Numbered from the stretch's first letter, positions 1-6,626 are shown. The stretch is DNA of 14,820 nt from JACQID01 sp035290885 (GCA_035290885.1 DATDTL010000049.1:1-14820); one strand, 5' to 3'. A program made the numbers and translations. The notes: generated by a model not told the origin, from the sequence alone.

Positions 1-84
1 TTCAGAATTGCTGCGGGGCTGGCCGGATTTCTGGTCGCGGGAGCGGTGTATTTCCTTTTCCTGAGGAATTTCCTCCCTTTCTAG
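1..84 (+). CDS. C-terminal end of a possible membrane protein (partial, enters from the left)
   Basis: Reading from the first base there is an open frame with no stop until TAG at 82-84. It encodes about 27 residues, starting FRIAAGLAGFLVAGAVYFLF and ending LRNFLPF, which is a convincing single membrane-spanning helix followed by a short tail. The start lies outside the window, so the product cannot be named. It would converge on, and overlap almost completely with, the C-terminal tail of the minus-strand gene ending at position 2. That tail is rich in Gly, Pro and Asn, so both readings can be real, but an 83-base convergent overlap is long. A chance open frame remains possible. Confidence 0.4.
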   Translation, partial: FRIAAGLAGFLVAGAVYFLFLRNFLPF

Positions 85-298
85 AGTAGAGCCATGCAAG
101 GAACAGCAGGACTTCTATCCCGACTATTGCATAAAGGAACAGCATGCCAAGGGAATCCAGCGAATTCGTGAGGCCGTCTGGAATGCCGGGAAGGCTTGTC
201 ACGGTCGCGTAAGACTTGGTTATGTTTATCACGAACCATATGCCTGCGGCGAGCACTGCAAGCGATATCATTGTGTTTCTGATTTCTTTGGGGTCCAT
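2..298 (-). CDS. small two-helix membrane protein, function unknown
   Basis: A 98-residue protein with two hydrophobic segments, about residues 10-30 (ISLAVLAAGIWFVINI) and 50-72 (MLFLYAIVGIEVLLFLAWLY), joined by a polar loop. It ends in a low-complexity Gly/Ser/Asn/Pro tail after a basic SRKGG stretch, which should face the cytoplasm. The start ATG at 298 is supported by a TATA-like element (minus GTTAAATATTC, 324-334) that would start transcription just upstream, so the mRNA is probably leaderless. I do not recognise a family. It diverges from the plus-strand gene at 396, with both promoters in the AT-rich stretch 299-395. The C-terminus overlaps a possible plus-strand gene tail. Confidence 0.6.
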   Translation of the reverse strand: MDPKEIRNTMISLAVLAAGIWFVINITKSYATVTSLPGIPDGLTNSLDSLGMLFLYAIVGIEVLLFLAWLYSRKGGNSSGKGNTPLPRPEIRPAPQQF

Positions 299-323
299 GA
301 TTTCTTTGCTTATTTGGTTTTAC

Positions 324-334
324 GAATATTTAAC
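324..334 (-). promoter_or_regulatory. TATA box for the minus-strand membrane protein
   Basis: On the minus strand the sequence reads GTTAAATATTC, centred about 31 bases upstream of the ATG at 298. This predicts a transcript beginning within a few bases of the start codon. The surrounding stretch is clearly more AT-rich than the flanking genes. Confidence 0.45.
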
Positions 335-365
335 TGCTATTATATGTTTGTTGATAAAAATGGCG

Positions 366-374
366 CTTATAAGG
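366..374 (+). promoter_or_regulatory. TATA box supporting the start at 396
   Basis: CTTATAAGG is centred at about 370, 26 bases upstream of the ATG at 396. That is the usual archaeal spacing for a leaderless transcript. This favours 396 over the in-frame ATGs at 216, 360 and 381. Confidence 0.45.
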
Positions 375-395
375 TTTTCTATGATTTATTCTTTT

Positions 396-995
396 ATGGC
401 AGATAGAAGAATATATAGGGCAACTGCACGATTAGGCGGAAATGTGCATACTGAACAGAATAAAACCAATTATTATACCTTCATTAAAATTCCTTATTCG
501 TGCCAAAACCCTCCCGCCGAGACGCCATTATCTATCGCAACCCGCCTTGGCAAGAGCAAAGAGGGAATTATTCCGTATCTTGGCATACAACCGGCAGACC
601 CTGCGGCTCTAATGGCGCATCGCAACGAATTGCGGGGCATTTATAATACTGTAAGAGGTTTCGCGAGGGAAAGAGGATACGAACTAACAACCTTGAGCGA
701 AGGCGTTCTCCCCTTGGTCCTCCTTGATATGCCTGCCATGTATGTCATAAACGGAGAGGTTGATGACACCGAGCCCGGAACTACAGAATTTCCTTATGGT
801 TATGCCACGAGGGGCGGAGTATCGGTTACTCCTACTGATATAATGCTCGCGGCACACGGCAAGCGCGGTGAGGGCCTCCTTAACGCTTATGTGGATTTCA
901 TGAGCTCTTTGCCTGCAAACGAAAATCCTGTCAATAAGTCTACAGGATTCTTCCACGGCAAGCTCAGCGGTCGCAAACATTCTCAAAGAACTTAG
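396..995 (+). CDS. hypothetical protein, orphan
   Basis: About 199 residues when started at ATG 396. The same frame is open back to an ATG at 216, but that would run the gene antisense through the N-terminus of the minus-strand membrane protein and across the shared promoter region, while a TATA box sits 26 bases before 396. The protein begins MADRRIYRATARLGG, is soluble and has no signal peptide. A mixed helical middle (about residues 45-95) includes IATRLGKSKEGIIPYLGI and MAHRNELRGIYNTVRGFARE, followed by a sheet-like stretch GVLPLVLLDMPAMYVINGEV and a basic end HGKLSGRKHSQRT. I recognise no family and assign no function. Its TAG stop (993-995) overlaps the stop of the converging nuclease gene by three bases. 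The real start could lie further upstream. Confidence 0.6.
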   Translation: MADRRIYRATARLGGNVHTEQNKTNYYTFIKIPYSCQNPPAETPLSIATRLGKSKEGIIPYLGIQPADPAALMAHRNELRGIYNTVRGFARERGYELTTLSEGVLPLVLLDMPAMYVINGEVDDTEPGTTEFPYGYATRGGVSVTPTDIMLAAHGKRGEGLLNAYVDFMSSLPANENPVNKSTGFFHGKLSGRKHSQRT

Positions 996-1678
996 TCTTC
1001 CAATATAGACTTTTCATACTTCCTTTCGAGCAGACGGCGGACGACCCTCGCTATGCCTTCGCCTATGCCGGGCACCTGCCTAAGCGCTTCCTCGTCCGCG
1101 GTGAACACGGCTTCTGGAGTGCCAAAATGCTTGAGCAAGGCTTTTGCCTTCAGTGTGGATATTTTCGGAAGCCCTGCCACCACGAATTCCTGCTGCTGGT
1201 TCTCCGACAGGAATTTTGCCTTGCCGCGTATGGCTATTCCGCGCTTCTCCGCCACCTGCTCGCGTTTTGCCAATGCAAACAGCATGTCCGCGGTTTCCGA
1301 GGGATTCTTAGTCCATATCATGCCGACCCTTACGTCCGCGACTACGGCTGCCACGGCACCGCGTATCGCGTTGGGATGTATCAATATTTCCGTGTCAAAG
1401 AGGCTCTGCCCTTCAATGATGAGTATAGGTATCTCAAACTCGGCTTTCAGCTCGTGCAGCTGCCGGAAAAGCCTGCCGTCCATTATGCTGCTTATGAAGT
1501 CCTGAGTCGTCTTGCGCTCGGCGCCCATGCGCTCGCTTAGTTGGTAATCGCCGATATGCAGCTGCTTTTCACGGACGGCGCACTTCTTGGCAAGCATGAG
1601 CGCTATGCTGCTTGCAGCCTCGCGGATGTCCGCATAAATTATGACTTCCTCTTGGTTCATGGATTGCATAGGAATCAC
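992..1678 (-). CDS. XPF/ERCC4-family nuclease (nuclease half of a split Hef)
   Basis: A structure-specific endonuclease of the XPF/MUS81/Hef family, which cuts branched DNA such as stalled forks and flaps. The ERCC4 nuclease domain fills about residues 10-150. The metal-site motif is intact: D17 in the first strand, GD at 43-44, the signature ERK at 54-56 and D60, followed by FISSIMDGRLFRQ. A C-terminal tandem helix-hairpin-helix region (about 165-220) includes KALLKHFGTPEAVF and QVPGIGEGIARVV and should give dimerisation and DNA binding. The start is GTG at 1678, forming a 4-base GTGA overlap with the helicase stop; in-frame ATGs at 1669 and 1660 are alternatives. In many euryarchaea this domain is the C-terminal part of a single Hef protein. 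Here it is a separate gene, co-transcribed with the helicase. Confidence 0.9.
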   Translation of the reverse strand: MIPMQSMNQEEVIIYADIREAASSIALMLAKKCAVREKQLHIGDYQLSERMGAERKTTQDFISSIMDGRLFRQLHELKAEFEIPILIIEGQSLFDTEILIHPNAIRGAVAAVVADVRVGMIWTKNPSETADMLFALAKREQVAEKRGIAIRGKAKFLSENQQQEFVVAGLPKISTLKAKALLKHFGTPEAVFTADEEALRQVPGIGEGIARVVRRLLERKYEKSILED

Positions 1679-3195
1679 ACGTATTTTTTCAGCGAGTTGG
1701 AATCTGCCATCCCGTACAAAATTTTTTTCATGTTCTTCTCGCGGTTAAAACCTGCCCAGTGGTACGCCTCGTCCCGCGTCCCTTTGGTCATGAGCATCAC
1801 GACGCGGCCCGCCTGCGTTCTTGCGGTCCTGCCGGAGCGCTGTATCTTCCGCACCGCGGACGAAGTCGGCTCGTAGAAAATCACGACGTTCGTCTCGGCA
1901 ACGTCCAACCCCTCTTCGCCTACCGAGCTTGCGACAAGAACGTTATGGAAGCCCATCCTGAATTCGCTCAGTATCTGTATCTGCTCCTTCTGGCTGAGGC
2001 CTTTGCCGGACTTCTTGGCTTGGCCTATGAACTGGACAGGCGCCACGCCTTCAACGCTTTTCAGCTCCGAGCATATCTTCTCTATCGTGTCCCTGTACTG
2101 GGCAAACACCATTATCCTGCAGAATTTGTCCTTTGCGACCTCGCGCTTGACTATTTCCTTGAGCTTTGCAAGCTTGGGATGCTCATGGCCTTCTTCAACA
2201 AGCTCGGAAAGGAGCCGCATCGCGTTCCTTACGCCGTCCTCACGCAGCAGCCGCTCAACTGCCCGGGTTTCCTGCAACAGCATGCGATCAAGGTATTTTT
2301 TCAGGGAATAAAGCGATTGCGTCTCCAAAAGCACCAAAGCATGATCAAGCTTGAGTATCTCGGCCAATACTGACATCGCGGCAAAGCTGTAGCCGGTCTT
2401 GTTCTTCGCCAGCTCTTCCTGCAATTTCAGGATATGCGACTTACCCATGTTCGGCGTTTTGACAATTCCCCATGACATCAGCTTCTTCATTCTTTCTTCA
2501 TGGACGTCATTGAAGTATTTTCTTATGGACTTCATCGGCTCGGTAAGCTCCACATCTATGCGCTCGTGTTCAACGCCATGAACGTAGGGCTTCACGTCCT
2601 CGTCTTCGCGCGAGCGTATCTCCACGTTCTTGATAAAAAGCATCTTTTTCACTTCCTCTATCTTGGCGCGCTCGGCGCCCGGGGATGCCGTAAGCGCAAT
2701 TATTAGAGGCTGCCTGGCAGATGCCATGTACTCCTTGGCGATGTAAGGATACGCGTAATTGCCGACTGCCCTGTGCGCCTCGTCAAATATGCAAAGCGAA
2801 AACTCTTCCAGGGAGAGCATGCCGTTCTTGAGGTCATTTTCTATGGTCTGCGGCGTCGAAAATACGACATCCGCCTTCATGTAAAGCGCTTTCCTGCCGG
2901 CAGGAGCAGTACTGCCTGTGATTACTTTCATTTCAAGCCCCGTTCTCATGTATTTGCCGAAAGCAACGCACTGCTGGTCAACCAGCGGCCGCGTCGGCGC
3001 GAGAAAGAGTATTTTGCCTTTTGAATCGCGCTGCAGCTTGTACGCCGCCACGAGCGCGGCAACTGAAGTCTTACCAAGGCCCGTGGGCAGGACTACAAGG
3101 GTGTTCCCGTCTATTGCGGACGCCACTACGTGCTCCTGATATTTTCTTTTCTCTATCGTGCCGGGCGAAATCCACGGGTGGGAAACGAATTCCAT
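1675..3195 (-). CDS. Hef-type SF2 helicase (helicase half of a split Hef)
   Basis: A 506-residue superfamily 2 DNA helicase of the Hef/FANCM/MPH1 group, which remodels stalled forks and branched DNA. Visible motifs are the N-terminal Q-motif region (KRKYQ, 16-20), Walker A PTGLGKT (37-43), motif Ia APTRPL (66-71), Walker B DEAH (138-141), motif III LTASPG (168-173) and, near the C-terminus, motif V-like SSVGEEGLDV and motif VI QRSGRTAR. Between the two RecA-like lobes lies a helical, charged insertion of the type found in Hef. The protein ends about 30 residues after motif VI, without the nuclease domain, which is the next gene. The ATG at 3195 has a TATA box (3216-3225) about 26 bases upstream, so the message is probably leaderless and carries both genes. 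Together they give roughly 730 residues, about the size of a fused Hef. Confidence 0.92.
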   Translation of the reverse strand: MEFVSHPWISPGTIEKRKYQEHVVASAIDGNTLVVLPTGLGKTSVAALVAAYKLQRDSKGKILFLAPTRPLVDQQCVAFGKYMRTGLEMKVITGSTAPAGRKALYMKADVVFSTPQTIENDLKNGMLSLEEFSLCIFDEAHRAVGNYAYPYIAKEYMASARQPLIIALTASPGAERAKIEEVKKMLFIKNVEIRSREDEDVKPYVHGVEHERIDVELTEPMKSIRKYFNDVHEERMKKLMSWGIVKTPNMGKSHILKLQEELAKNKTGYSFAAMSVLAEILKLDHALVLLETQSLYSLKKYLDRMLLQETRAVERLLREDGVRNAMRLLSELVEEGHEHPKLAKLKEIVKREVAKDKFCRIMVFAQYRDTIEKICSELKSVEGVAPVQFIGQAKKSGKGLSQKEQIQILSEFRMGFHNVLVASSVGEEGLDVAETNVVIFYEPTSSAVRKIQRSGRTARTQAGRVVMLMTKGTRDEAYHWAGFNREKNMKKILYGMADSNSLKKYV

Positions 3196-3215
3196 GGCTT
3201 TATTTGCCGCGAACG

Positions 3216-3225
3216 GATAAATTGA
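3216..3225 (-). promoter_or_regulatory. TATA box for the split-Hef operon
   Basis: The minus strand reads CAATTTATCC, centred 25-26 bases before the helicase ATG at 3195, as expected for a leaderless archaeal mRNA. No Shine-Dalgarno sequence precedes the ATG. Confidence 0.5.
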
Positions 3226-3240
3226 TTACAGGCAGGGACA

Positions 3241-4073
3241 ATGAGGCGGACTCACAAAAAAGACCGGTACGAAGGCGAGGTGTCCGCCCTAGCAACATTG
3301 ATGCGCATGATCATTGTCATGGGGCGTGACCGGCGCATTATTGTATTTTTTCAATTACCTGCAAACCTCGTCCCAGAAGAACGCGACTGATGCACTTGGA
3401 AACAGGGCAAGCATTCTGCAGGAGAATTTCCGCGCAGTCCTGCCGAAGGCGGCGCGGTCACTATCATCAACATCGGCAGCGAAAAGCTCAAGCCCCCCAA
3501 GCTTCTTCGTGGACGGCGCGCCTGTTACGGTTTCTTCAGGCTGCGAAGTGGGCATAGAACCGAATCAGGCATGCGAATTTGTAATCTTTGCAGATGCCGG
3601 AGACCATGAACTGCTGATAGTCGGGGCGTTCAAGAACGAGAAGGTGACGATTACAATTCCCTCTACAGCCGGCATTACTGATATAGATATGACGACTACG
3701 AGCGTTCCGGTTCTGGAGCTGAAATACTTCCCGTTGCAGGGCGGCAAGCACTATAACACCGAGCCGGGCACGTGGGTCTGCGGAAACATGCACTTCGCGC
3801 CCAACGCCAACGCTGATTACATTTAGGGCAGCACCGGGACCGTGACAACGAAATACGAGGACTGGAAGCCGGACGGCTCCGGGCAGGCGGAAAGCATCGC
3901 CTGCCCTGAATGGGGAGTGCACTGAAGATGGCTTCTACGTCTGGTGGATGCAGAACATACCGGGTTACGCGAACGGGCTTTACTACAACGGCAAGCCACT
4001 GAGGAACTGGTGGGACTTCATCGCGGACTTTGACGGCGAAATCGCGAATGGAAGGAATCTTGTAGTTGGCTGA
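3241..4073 (+). pseudogene. broken secreted/pilin-like surface protein
   Basis: Three frames join into one sensible protein. From ATG 3241 the first 28 codons encode a basic start (MRRTHKKDRYEGEV) running into a hydrophobic helix. After the GGGG at 3321-3324 that helix continues in the next frame as GVTGALLYFFNYLQ, followed by about 160 residues of an extracellular-looking, Thr/Ser-rich, beta-prone domain. A TAG at 3824-3826 interrupts it, but the same frame continues sensibly (TKYEDWKPDGSGQAESIACPEW). After the GGGG at 3912-3915 the reading moves on again to CTEDGFYVWWMQNIPG and NGKPLRNWWDFIADFDG, ending at TGA 4071-4073. Both shifts are repaired by removing one G from a four-G run. The short basic leader and N-terminal helix resemble a class III (type IV pilin) signal, which is an inference. 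Gene decay is the simplest reading; sequence error in G runs is possible. Confidence 0.6.
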
Positions 4074-4238
4074 AGCGACACACTAAATATTGCGGTAATC
4101 TGCCCGCCACTGATAGTGAAAATAGTGATAAACTGGCGGGCGTTGCGGAACAGGAAGGAAATGCCAAAAAGTATCGCGATTCTTGGCGCGCACATTCCCT
4201 TTTGTTTTCTTCCCGCCGCAAGCACGGCATGAAACGAA

Positions 4239-4245
4239 CTTAAAC
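4239..4245 (+). promoter_or_regulatory. TATA box for the CCA-adding enzyme
   Basis: CTTAAAC, preceded by a purine-rich GAAACGAA that fits a BRE, is centred 24 bases upstream of the ATG at 4266. This supports a leaderless transcript starting at that ATG. Confidence 0.5.
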
Positions 4246-4265
4246 CGAAGGCTACAATTATCTCC

Positions 4266-5621
4266 ATGACGGTGAAGACGATAAAGCAGTCCGTGCTCAG
4301 GAAGATAAAGCCCAATGCCAACGAGGAGCGGGACGTTCAGGCGTTTGCATCACGGCTGCTATCGGTAACGAAGGAAGCAACAGGGCTTGAAGGCGCGATG
4401 TGCGGCTCCATCGGGAAGCACACGTGGCTGCGCGGGGACCACGACATAGACCTTTTCATCATGTTTCCGGCTTCAGCTTCGCGCGAGGAGCTGGAGAAAA
4501 AAGGCATGGAATTTGGGAAGGTGATAACGAAAAAAATCAACGGAGCGCCGATAATAAAATACGCCGAGCATCCCTACGTCAGGGCGCGGACGCCGGATTT
4601 TCTTGTGGACATAGTTCCGTGCTATCGCATATCCGTGGGCGAAAAGATAAGGAGCGCCGTTGACCGCTCCCCGCTTCACAGGGATTACGTGCTGAAAAAG
4701 CTGCCTGCCGAATTCAGGGACGAGGTCCGGCTGCTCAAGCAGTTCTGCAAGGGCATAGGGGTATACGGCAGCGACGCCAAGAACCGCGGCTTCTCCGGAT
4801 ATACCTGCGAACTACTGGTAATCAACTACGGAAGGCTTGAGAACGTGCTGAAAGCCGCTGCTGCATGGAAAGCGCCTGTTAGGATAGACATTGAGAACGC
4901 CCGCACCGCCGGGAAATTTGCCGAGCCGCTCGTGCTTGTGGATCCGGTTGACCCGGAAAGGAACGTCGCTGCCAATCTTGGCGCCGAGAACTTCGTGAAG
5001 TTCGCCAGTGCAGCGGCATTGTTCAATGCGAAGCCTAGGGATTCGTATTTCTCCCTGCACGGACTTTTCCTTGGCAAAGAGGAACTGGGGAAGCTGAAGA
5101 GCCGCGGCACGCTTTTTGTTGCGCTGAAAATGAAGAAGCCGGACGTCATAGAAGACACGCTGTTCCCGCAATTGAGGAAAACCGCCAAGAGGCTGGAAGC
5201 CATGCTGGAAAAAGAAGAATTCTCGGTTCTGCGAAGCTTTGCCTTTTCAGACGGCGAGATGTACATGATATTTGAATTGAACGTGTGGCAGCAGCCGCCC
5301 GTCAAAAAAATGTGCGGGCCTGATATATTCTCCGCCAAGCACGTCAGGGAATTTACCGGAAAATACGACAGCTCCAGCTTTCCGCCCTACATTGAGGAAA
5401 ATCAGTGGTTCGCTGAGAAGGAGCGGCAGTTCCGCGATGCCATAGCGCTGCTGAAGGACGTGATGTTGCGCAAGCCGGAATCAAGCGGCATACCCACTCA
5501 CATCGCAAAACCGCTCCGCGAAGCCTCTCTGCTGCAGGACGAGGAGCTCTGGAAAGCCGTGGTCAAGCACCGCGAACTTTCGGCATTCATGCGCAGGAAA
5601 TATTTTGAGAAGCTTGCCTGA
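4266..5621 (+). CDS. cca: CCA-adding enzyme (archaeal class I tRNA nucleotidyltransferase)
   Basis: Adds or repairs the 3'-terminal CCA of tRNAs using CTP and ATP, without a nucleic-acid template. The 451-residue length is normal for the archaeal class I enzyme. The nucleotidyltransferase signature lies near the N-terminus: CGSIGKHTWLRGDHDIDLF, residues 46-64, giving catalytic carboxylates D60 and D62. The third carboxylate is D115 in PDFLVDIVP. The central tRNA-binding region follows (LLKQFCKGIGVYGSDAKNRGFSGYTCELL, cited in part), and the C-terminal part includes ARRLEAM-type helices and the conserved-looking GPDIFSAKHVREFTGKY. The start ATG 4266 is supported by a TATA box 24 bases upstream. 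The gene stands alone on the plus strand and converges on sepF. Its neighbours do not share its function. Confidence 0.95.
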   Translation: MTVKTIKQSVLRKIKPNANEERDVQAFASRLLSVTKEATGLEGAMCGSIGKHTWLRGDHDIDLFIMFPASASREELEKKGMEFGKVITKKINGAPIIKYAEHPYVRARTPDFLVDIVPCYRISVGEKIRSAVDRSPLHRDYVLKKLPAEFRDEVRLLKQFCKGIGVYGSDAKNRGFSGYTCELLVINYGRLENVLKAAAAWKAPVRIDIENARTAGKFAEPLVLVDPVDPERNVAANLGAENFVKFASAAALFNAKPRDSYFSLHGLFLGKEELGKLKSRGTLFVALKMKKPDVIEDTLFPQLRKTAKRLEAMLEKEEFSVLRSFAFSDGEMYMIFELNVWQQPPVKKMCGPDIFSAKHVREFTGKYDSSSFPPYIEENQWFAEKERQFRDAIALLKDVMLRKPESSGIPTHIAKPLREASLLQDEELWKAVVKHRELSAFMRRKYFEKLA

Positions 5622-5646
5622 GGTTATAAATATAATATAGTGGACC

Positions 5647-5735
5647 TGCCGGCAAGAACGCCAAAATAGATGGGAAATTCCTTAGTATCCGCTGAGTCTT
5701 TGCGGAAATAATGAATTTTGTCAGATTAACCGGCA
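5647..5735 (+). other. foldable intergenic segment (candidate structured RNA or transcription-end structure)
   Basis: The 162-base gap between the converging cca and sepF stops holds nested inverted repeats. The outer pair is TGCCGG (5647-5652) with CCGGCA (5730-5735). The middle pair is GAAATTC (5674-5680) with GAATTTT (5713-5719), which pairs fully in the plus-strand RNA if one G-U is allowed. The inner pair is TCCGC (5688-5692) with GCGGA (5702-5706), closing a 9-base loop. An AT-rich TTATAAATATAATATA lies at 5624-5639, just after the cca stop, and could act as a promoter. I cannot assign an RNA family. The internal loops are larger than in a standard H/ACA guide and I find no clear C and D boxes. 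Confidence 0.3.
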
Positions 5736-5783
5736 ATACTATACTTCTACGATAATAGCGCAATCTGTATGCAAACAGAGAAA

Positions 5784-6134
5784 CTACTCCGCGTCTTCGT
5801 CGTCGTCGCCGCCGCGGTGGATCTTCGCGGTCTTGGGCGTGACAAGGAGCCAGTCTTCGCCTATGCCGGCGATGTCGCCGTCAAGGGCAAGGCACGTTTT
5901 CCTCACCCGCGCCACTGCGCGCTTGAGTTCGCCGATGTCCTTGGCCTTGAGCTCGTGTATCCTTACAAGAACTATCCTTCCGTTTCTGACCTTCTCCTGT
6001 ATGCGGTCTGCATCCGAGAAAGAGGAAAGCTTCTCCACCTGTATCATAAGCTTGCCGTGGGGCTTCTCATCGTCTTCAAAGTCCAGTTCCACATATTCCT
6101 GAGGCTGCTTCTTGAAGATGTCAGTGATTGCCAT
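5784..6134 (-). CDS. sepF: SepF, archaeal cell-division protein
   Basis: A 116-residue SepF homologue (DUF552 fold). In archaea SepF dimerises, binds the membrane through its N-terminal segment and anchors FtsZ at the division site. The short N-terminus MAITDIFKKQPQEYVEL is followed by the globular domain, about residues 28-102, with the characteristic KLMIQVEKLSSFSDADRIQEKV helix, the strand GRIVLVRIHELK, the helix DIGELKRAVARVRKTCLAL and the final GDIAGIGEDWLLVTP. The protein ends in an acidic DDDEDAE tail. The start ATG 6134 has a TATA element (minus AATTTAAAG, 6155-6163) centred 25 bases upstream and no Shine-Dalgarno, so it is probably leaderless and not dependent on the upstream operon. 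A short mobile element sits about 110 bases upstream of the start. No ftsZ is present in this window. Confidence 0.88.
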   Translation of the reverse strand: MAITDIFKKQPQEYVELDFEDDEKPHGKLMIQVEKLSSFSDADRIQEKVRNGRIVLVRIHELKAKDIGELKRAVARVRKTCLALDGDIAGIGEDWLLVTPKTAKIHRGGDDDEDAE

Positions 6135-6154
6135 ATAATTATAATCCCTCGCAA

Positions 6155-6163
6155 CTTTAAATT
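6155..6163 (-). promoter_or_regulatory. TATA box for sepF
   Basis: The minus strand reads AATTTAAAG, centred about 25 bases before the sepF ATG. A second AT-rich run, ATTATAATTATATG, lies directly at the start but is too close to act as a TATA box. Confidence 0.5.
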
Positions 6164-6242
6164 ATAGTGAAAGCCCTATTTTCAAAGATTTTAAGGACTT
6201 ACATATCAACACGATATTTATAATGCGCGCAAATATTTATAT

Positions 6243-6251
6243 CCGATGTCG
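6243..6251 (+). repeat. left 9-bp direct repeat of the 95-bp element
   Basis: CCGATGTCG lies immediately before the GGCTTTGCC end of the element. It is identical to the 9 bases at 6347-6355 immediately after the other end. This is the pattern of a target-site duplication. Confidence 0.65.
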
Positions 6252-6346
6252 GGCTTTGCCTAATAAGCCCGGAAGAGGCGGGGTTGTGTTCCATGCGAAT
6301 GCAATTACAATATCTTGTATCTACTTACTACTTTTTGGACAAAACC
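6252..6346 (+). mobile_element. MITE-like non-autonomous element, copy A (95 bp)
   Basis: The element begins GGCTTTGCCTAATAAG and its other end, read inward, is GGTTTTGTCCAAAAAG, so the ends form an imperfect inverted repeat (7 of the first 10 positions). It is bounded exactly by a perfect 9-bp direct repeat. A related copy lies at 10125-10210 on the other strand, sharing an uninterrupted 26-base identical block near the left end and most of the remainder. Copy A has about nine extra bases (TACTTACTA) near the right end. The IS903 inverted repeat GGCTTTGTTGAATAAATC, known to create 9-bp duplications, shares GGCTTTG and the AATAA core with the left end, pointing to the IS5 family. There is no room for a transposase gene. 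It sits between the UPF0147 gene and sepF. Confidence 0.65.
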
Positions 6347-6355
6347 CCGATGTCG
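6347..6355 (+). repeat. right 9-bp direct repeat of the 95-bp element
   Basis: CCGATGTCG, identical to 6243-6251, directly abuts the right inverted repeat of the element. It is best explained as the second copy of the duplicated target site. Confidence 0.65.
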
Positions 6356-6371
6356 CATAACGATATATAAA

Positions 6372-6626
6372 TCATCTGGACTTTTCATTGAGGACTTCGA
6401 GCATGGACACTATGTTCCATATCTGCGTCCTGCTGTAGACAGGGATGTTAGGGTCGTTCGCAACGTCGTCCAGTATGGATATCGCGCCGTTAATTCTCAC
6501 AGCTATCTCCTGCTTTGCGTCCACGAGGCTGGCCTTGGCCTGCTCCATCGCGGTCCTGATGTTTTTTGGCACCGTGCGGTCCTGCGATATTTCATCCAGC
6601 AATCCTGTTATGACGTTAATTTCCAT
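6372..6626 (-). CDS. UPF0147 family protein
   Basis: An 84-residue helical protein of the archaeal UPF0147 family, whose molecular function is not established. Family-typical segments are GLLDEISQDRTVPKNIRTAM, EIAVRINGAISILDDVANDP and the closing PVYSRTQIWNIVSMLE. I choose ATG 6626 because GTGAT four bases upstream acts as a Shine-Dalgarno; an in-frame GTG at 6635 overlapping the prefoldin stop would add three residues. It is the last gene of the L37Ae-rpoP-pfdB operon, so it is probably made together with translation, transcription and folding proteins. A short AT-rich run follows its stop, then the mobile element. Confidence 0.88.
   Translation of the reverse strand: MEINVITGLLDEISQDRTVPKNIRTAMEQAKASLVDAKQEIAVRINGAISILDDVANDPNIPVYSRTQIWNIVSMLEVLNEKSR

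Noticed and set aside
216..395. N-terminal extension of the plus-strand orphan from ATG 216, with a predicted membrane segment
   Set aside because: It is antisense to the minus-strand membrane protein, so the hydrophobic run is probably a strand shadow, and a TATA box fits the start at 396.
3824..3826. TAG read as pyrrolysine
   Set aside because: There is no pyl gene in the window, and the same gene also carries two frameshifts, so a nonsense mutation is simpler.
3983..4267. Minus-strand hydrophobic ORF starting MEIIVAFGLSSFHAVLAAG
   Set aside because: It starts inside the cca start region, has no promoter or ribosome binding site, and its second half lies antisense to the coherent C-terminal part of the pseudogene.
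5660..5735. C/D box guide RNA after cca (CTGA at 5692, TAATGA at 5709)
   Set aside because: The spacing between the CTGA and the C'-like box is too long and no convincing C and final D boxes are present.
6252..6346. The paired elements as a conserved non-coding RNA gene or riboswitch
   Set aside because: The exact 9-bp direct repeats at both copies and the inverted ends fit transposition better. Neither orientation places both copies as a leader of a similar gene. The structural signal is kept as a separate finding.
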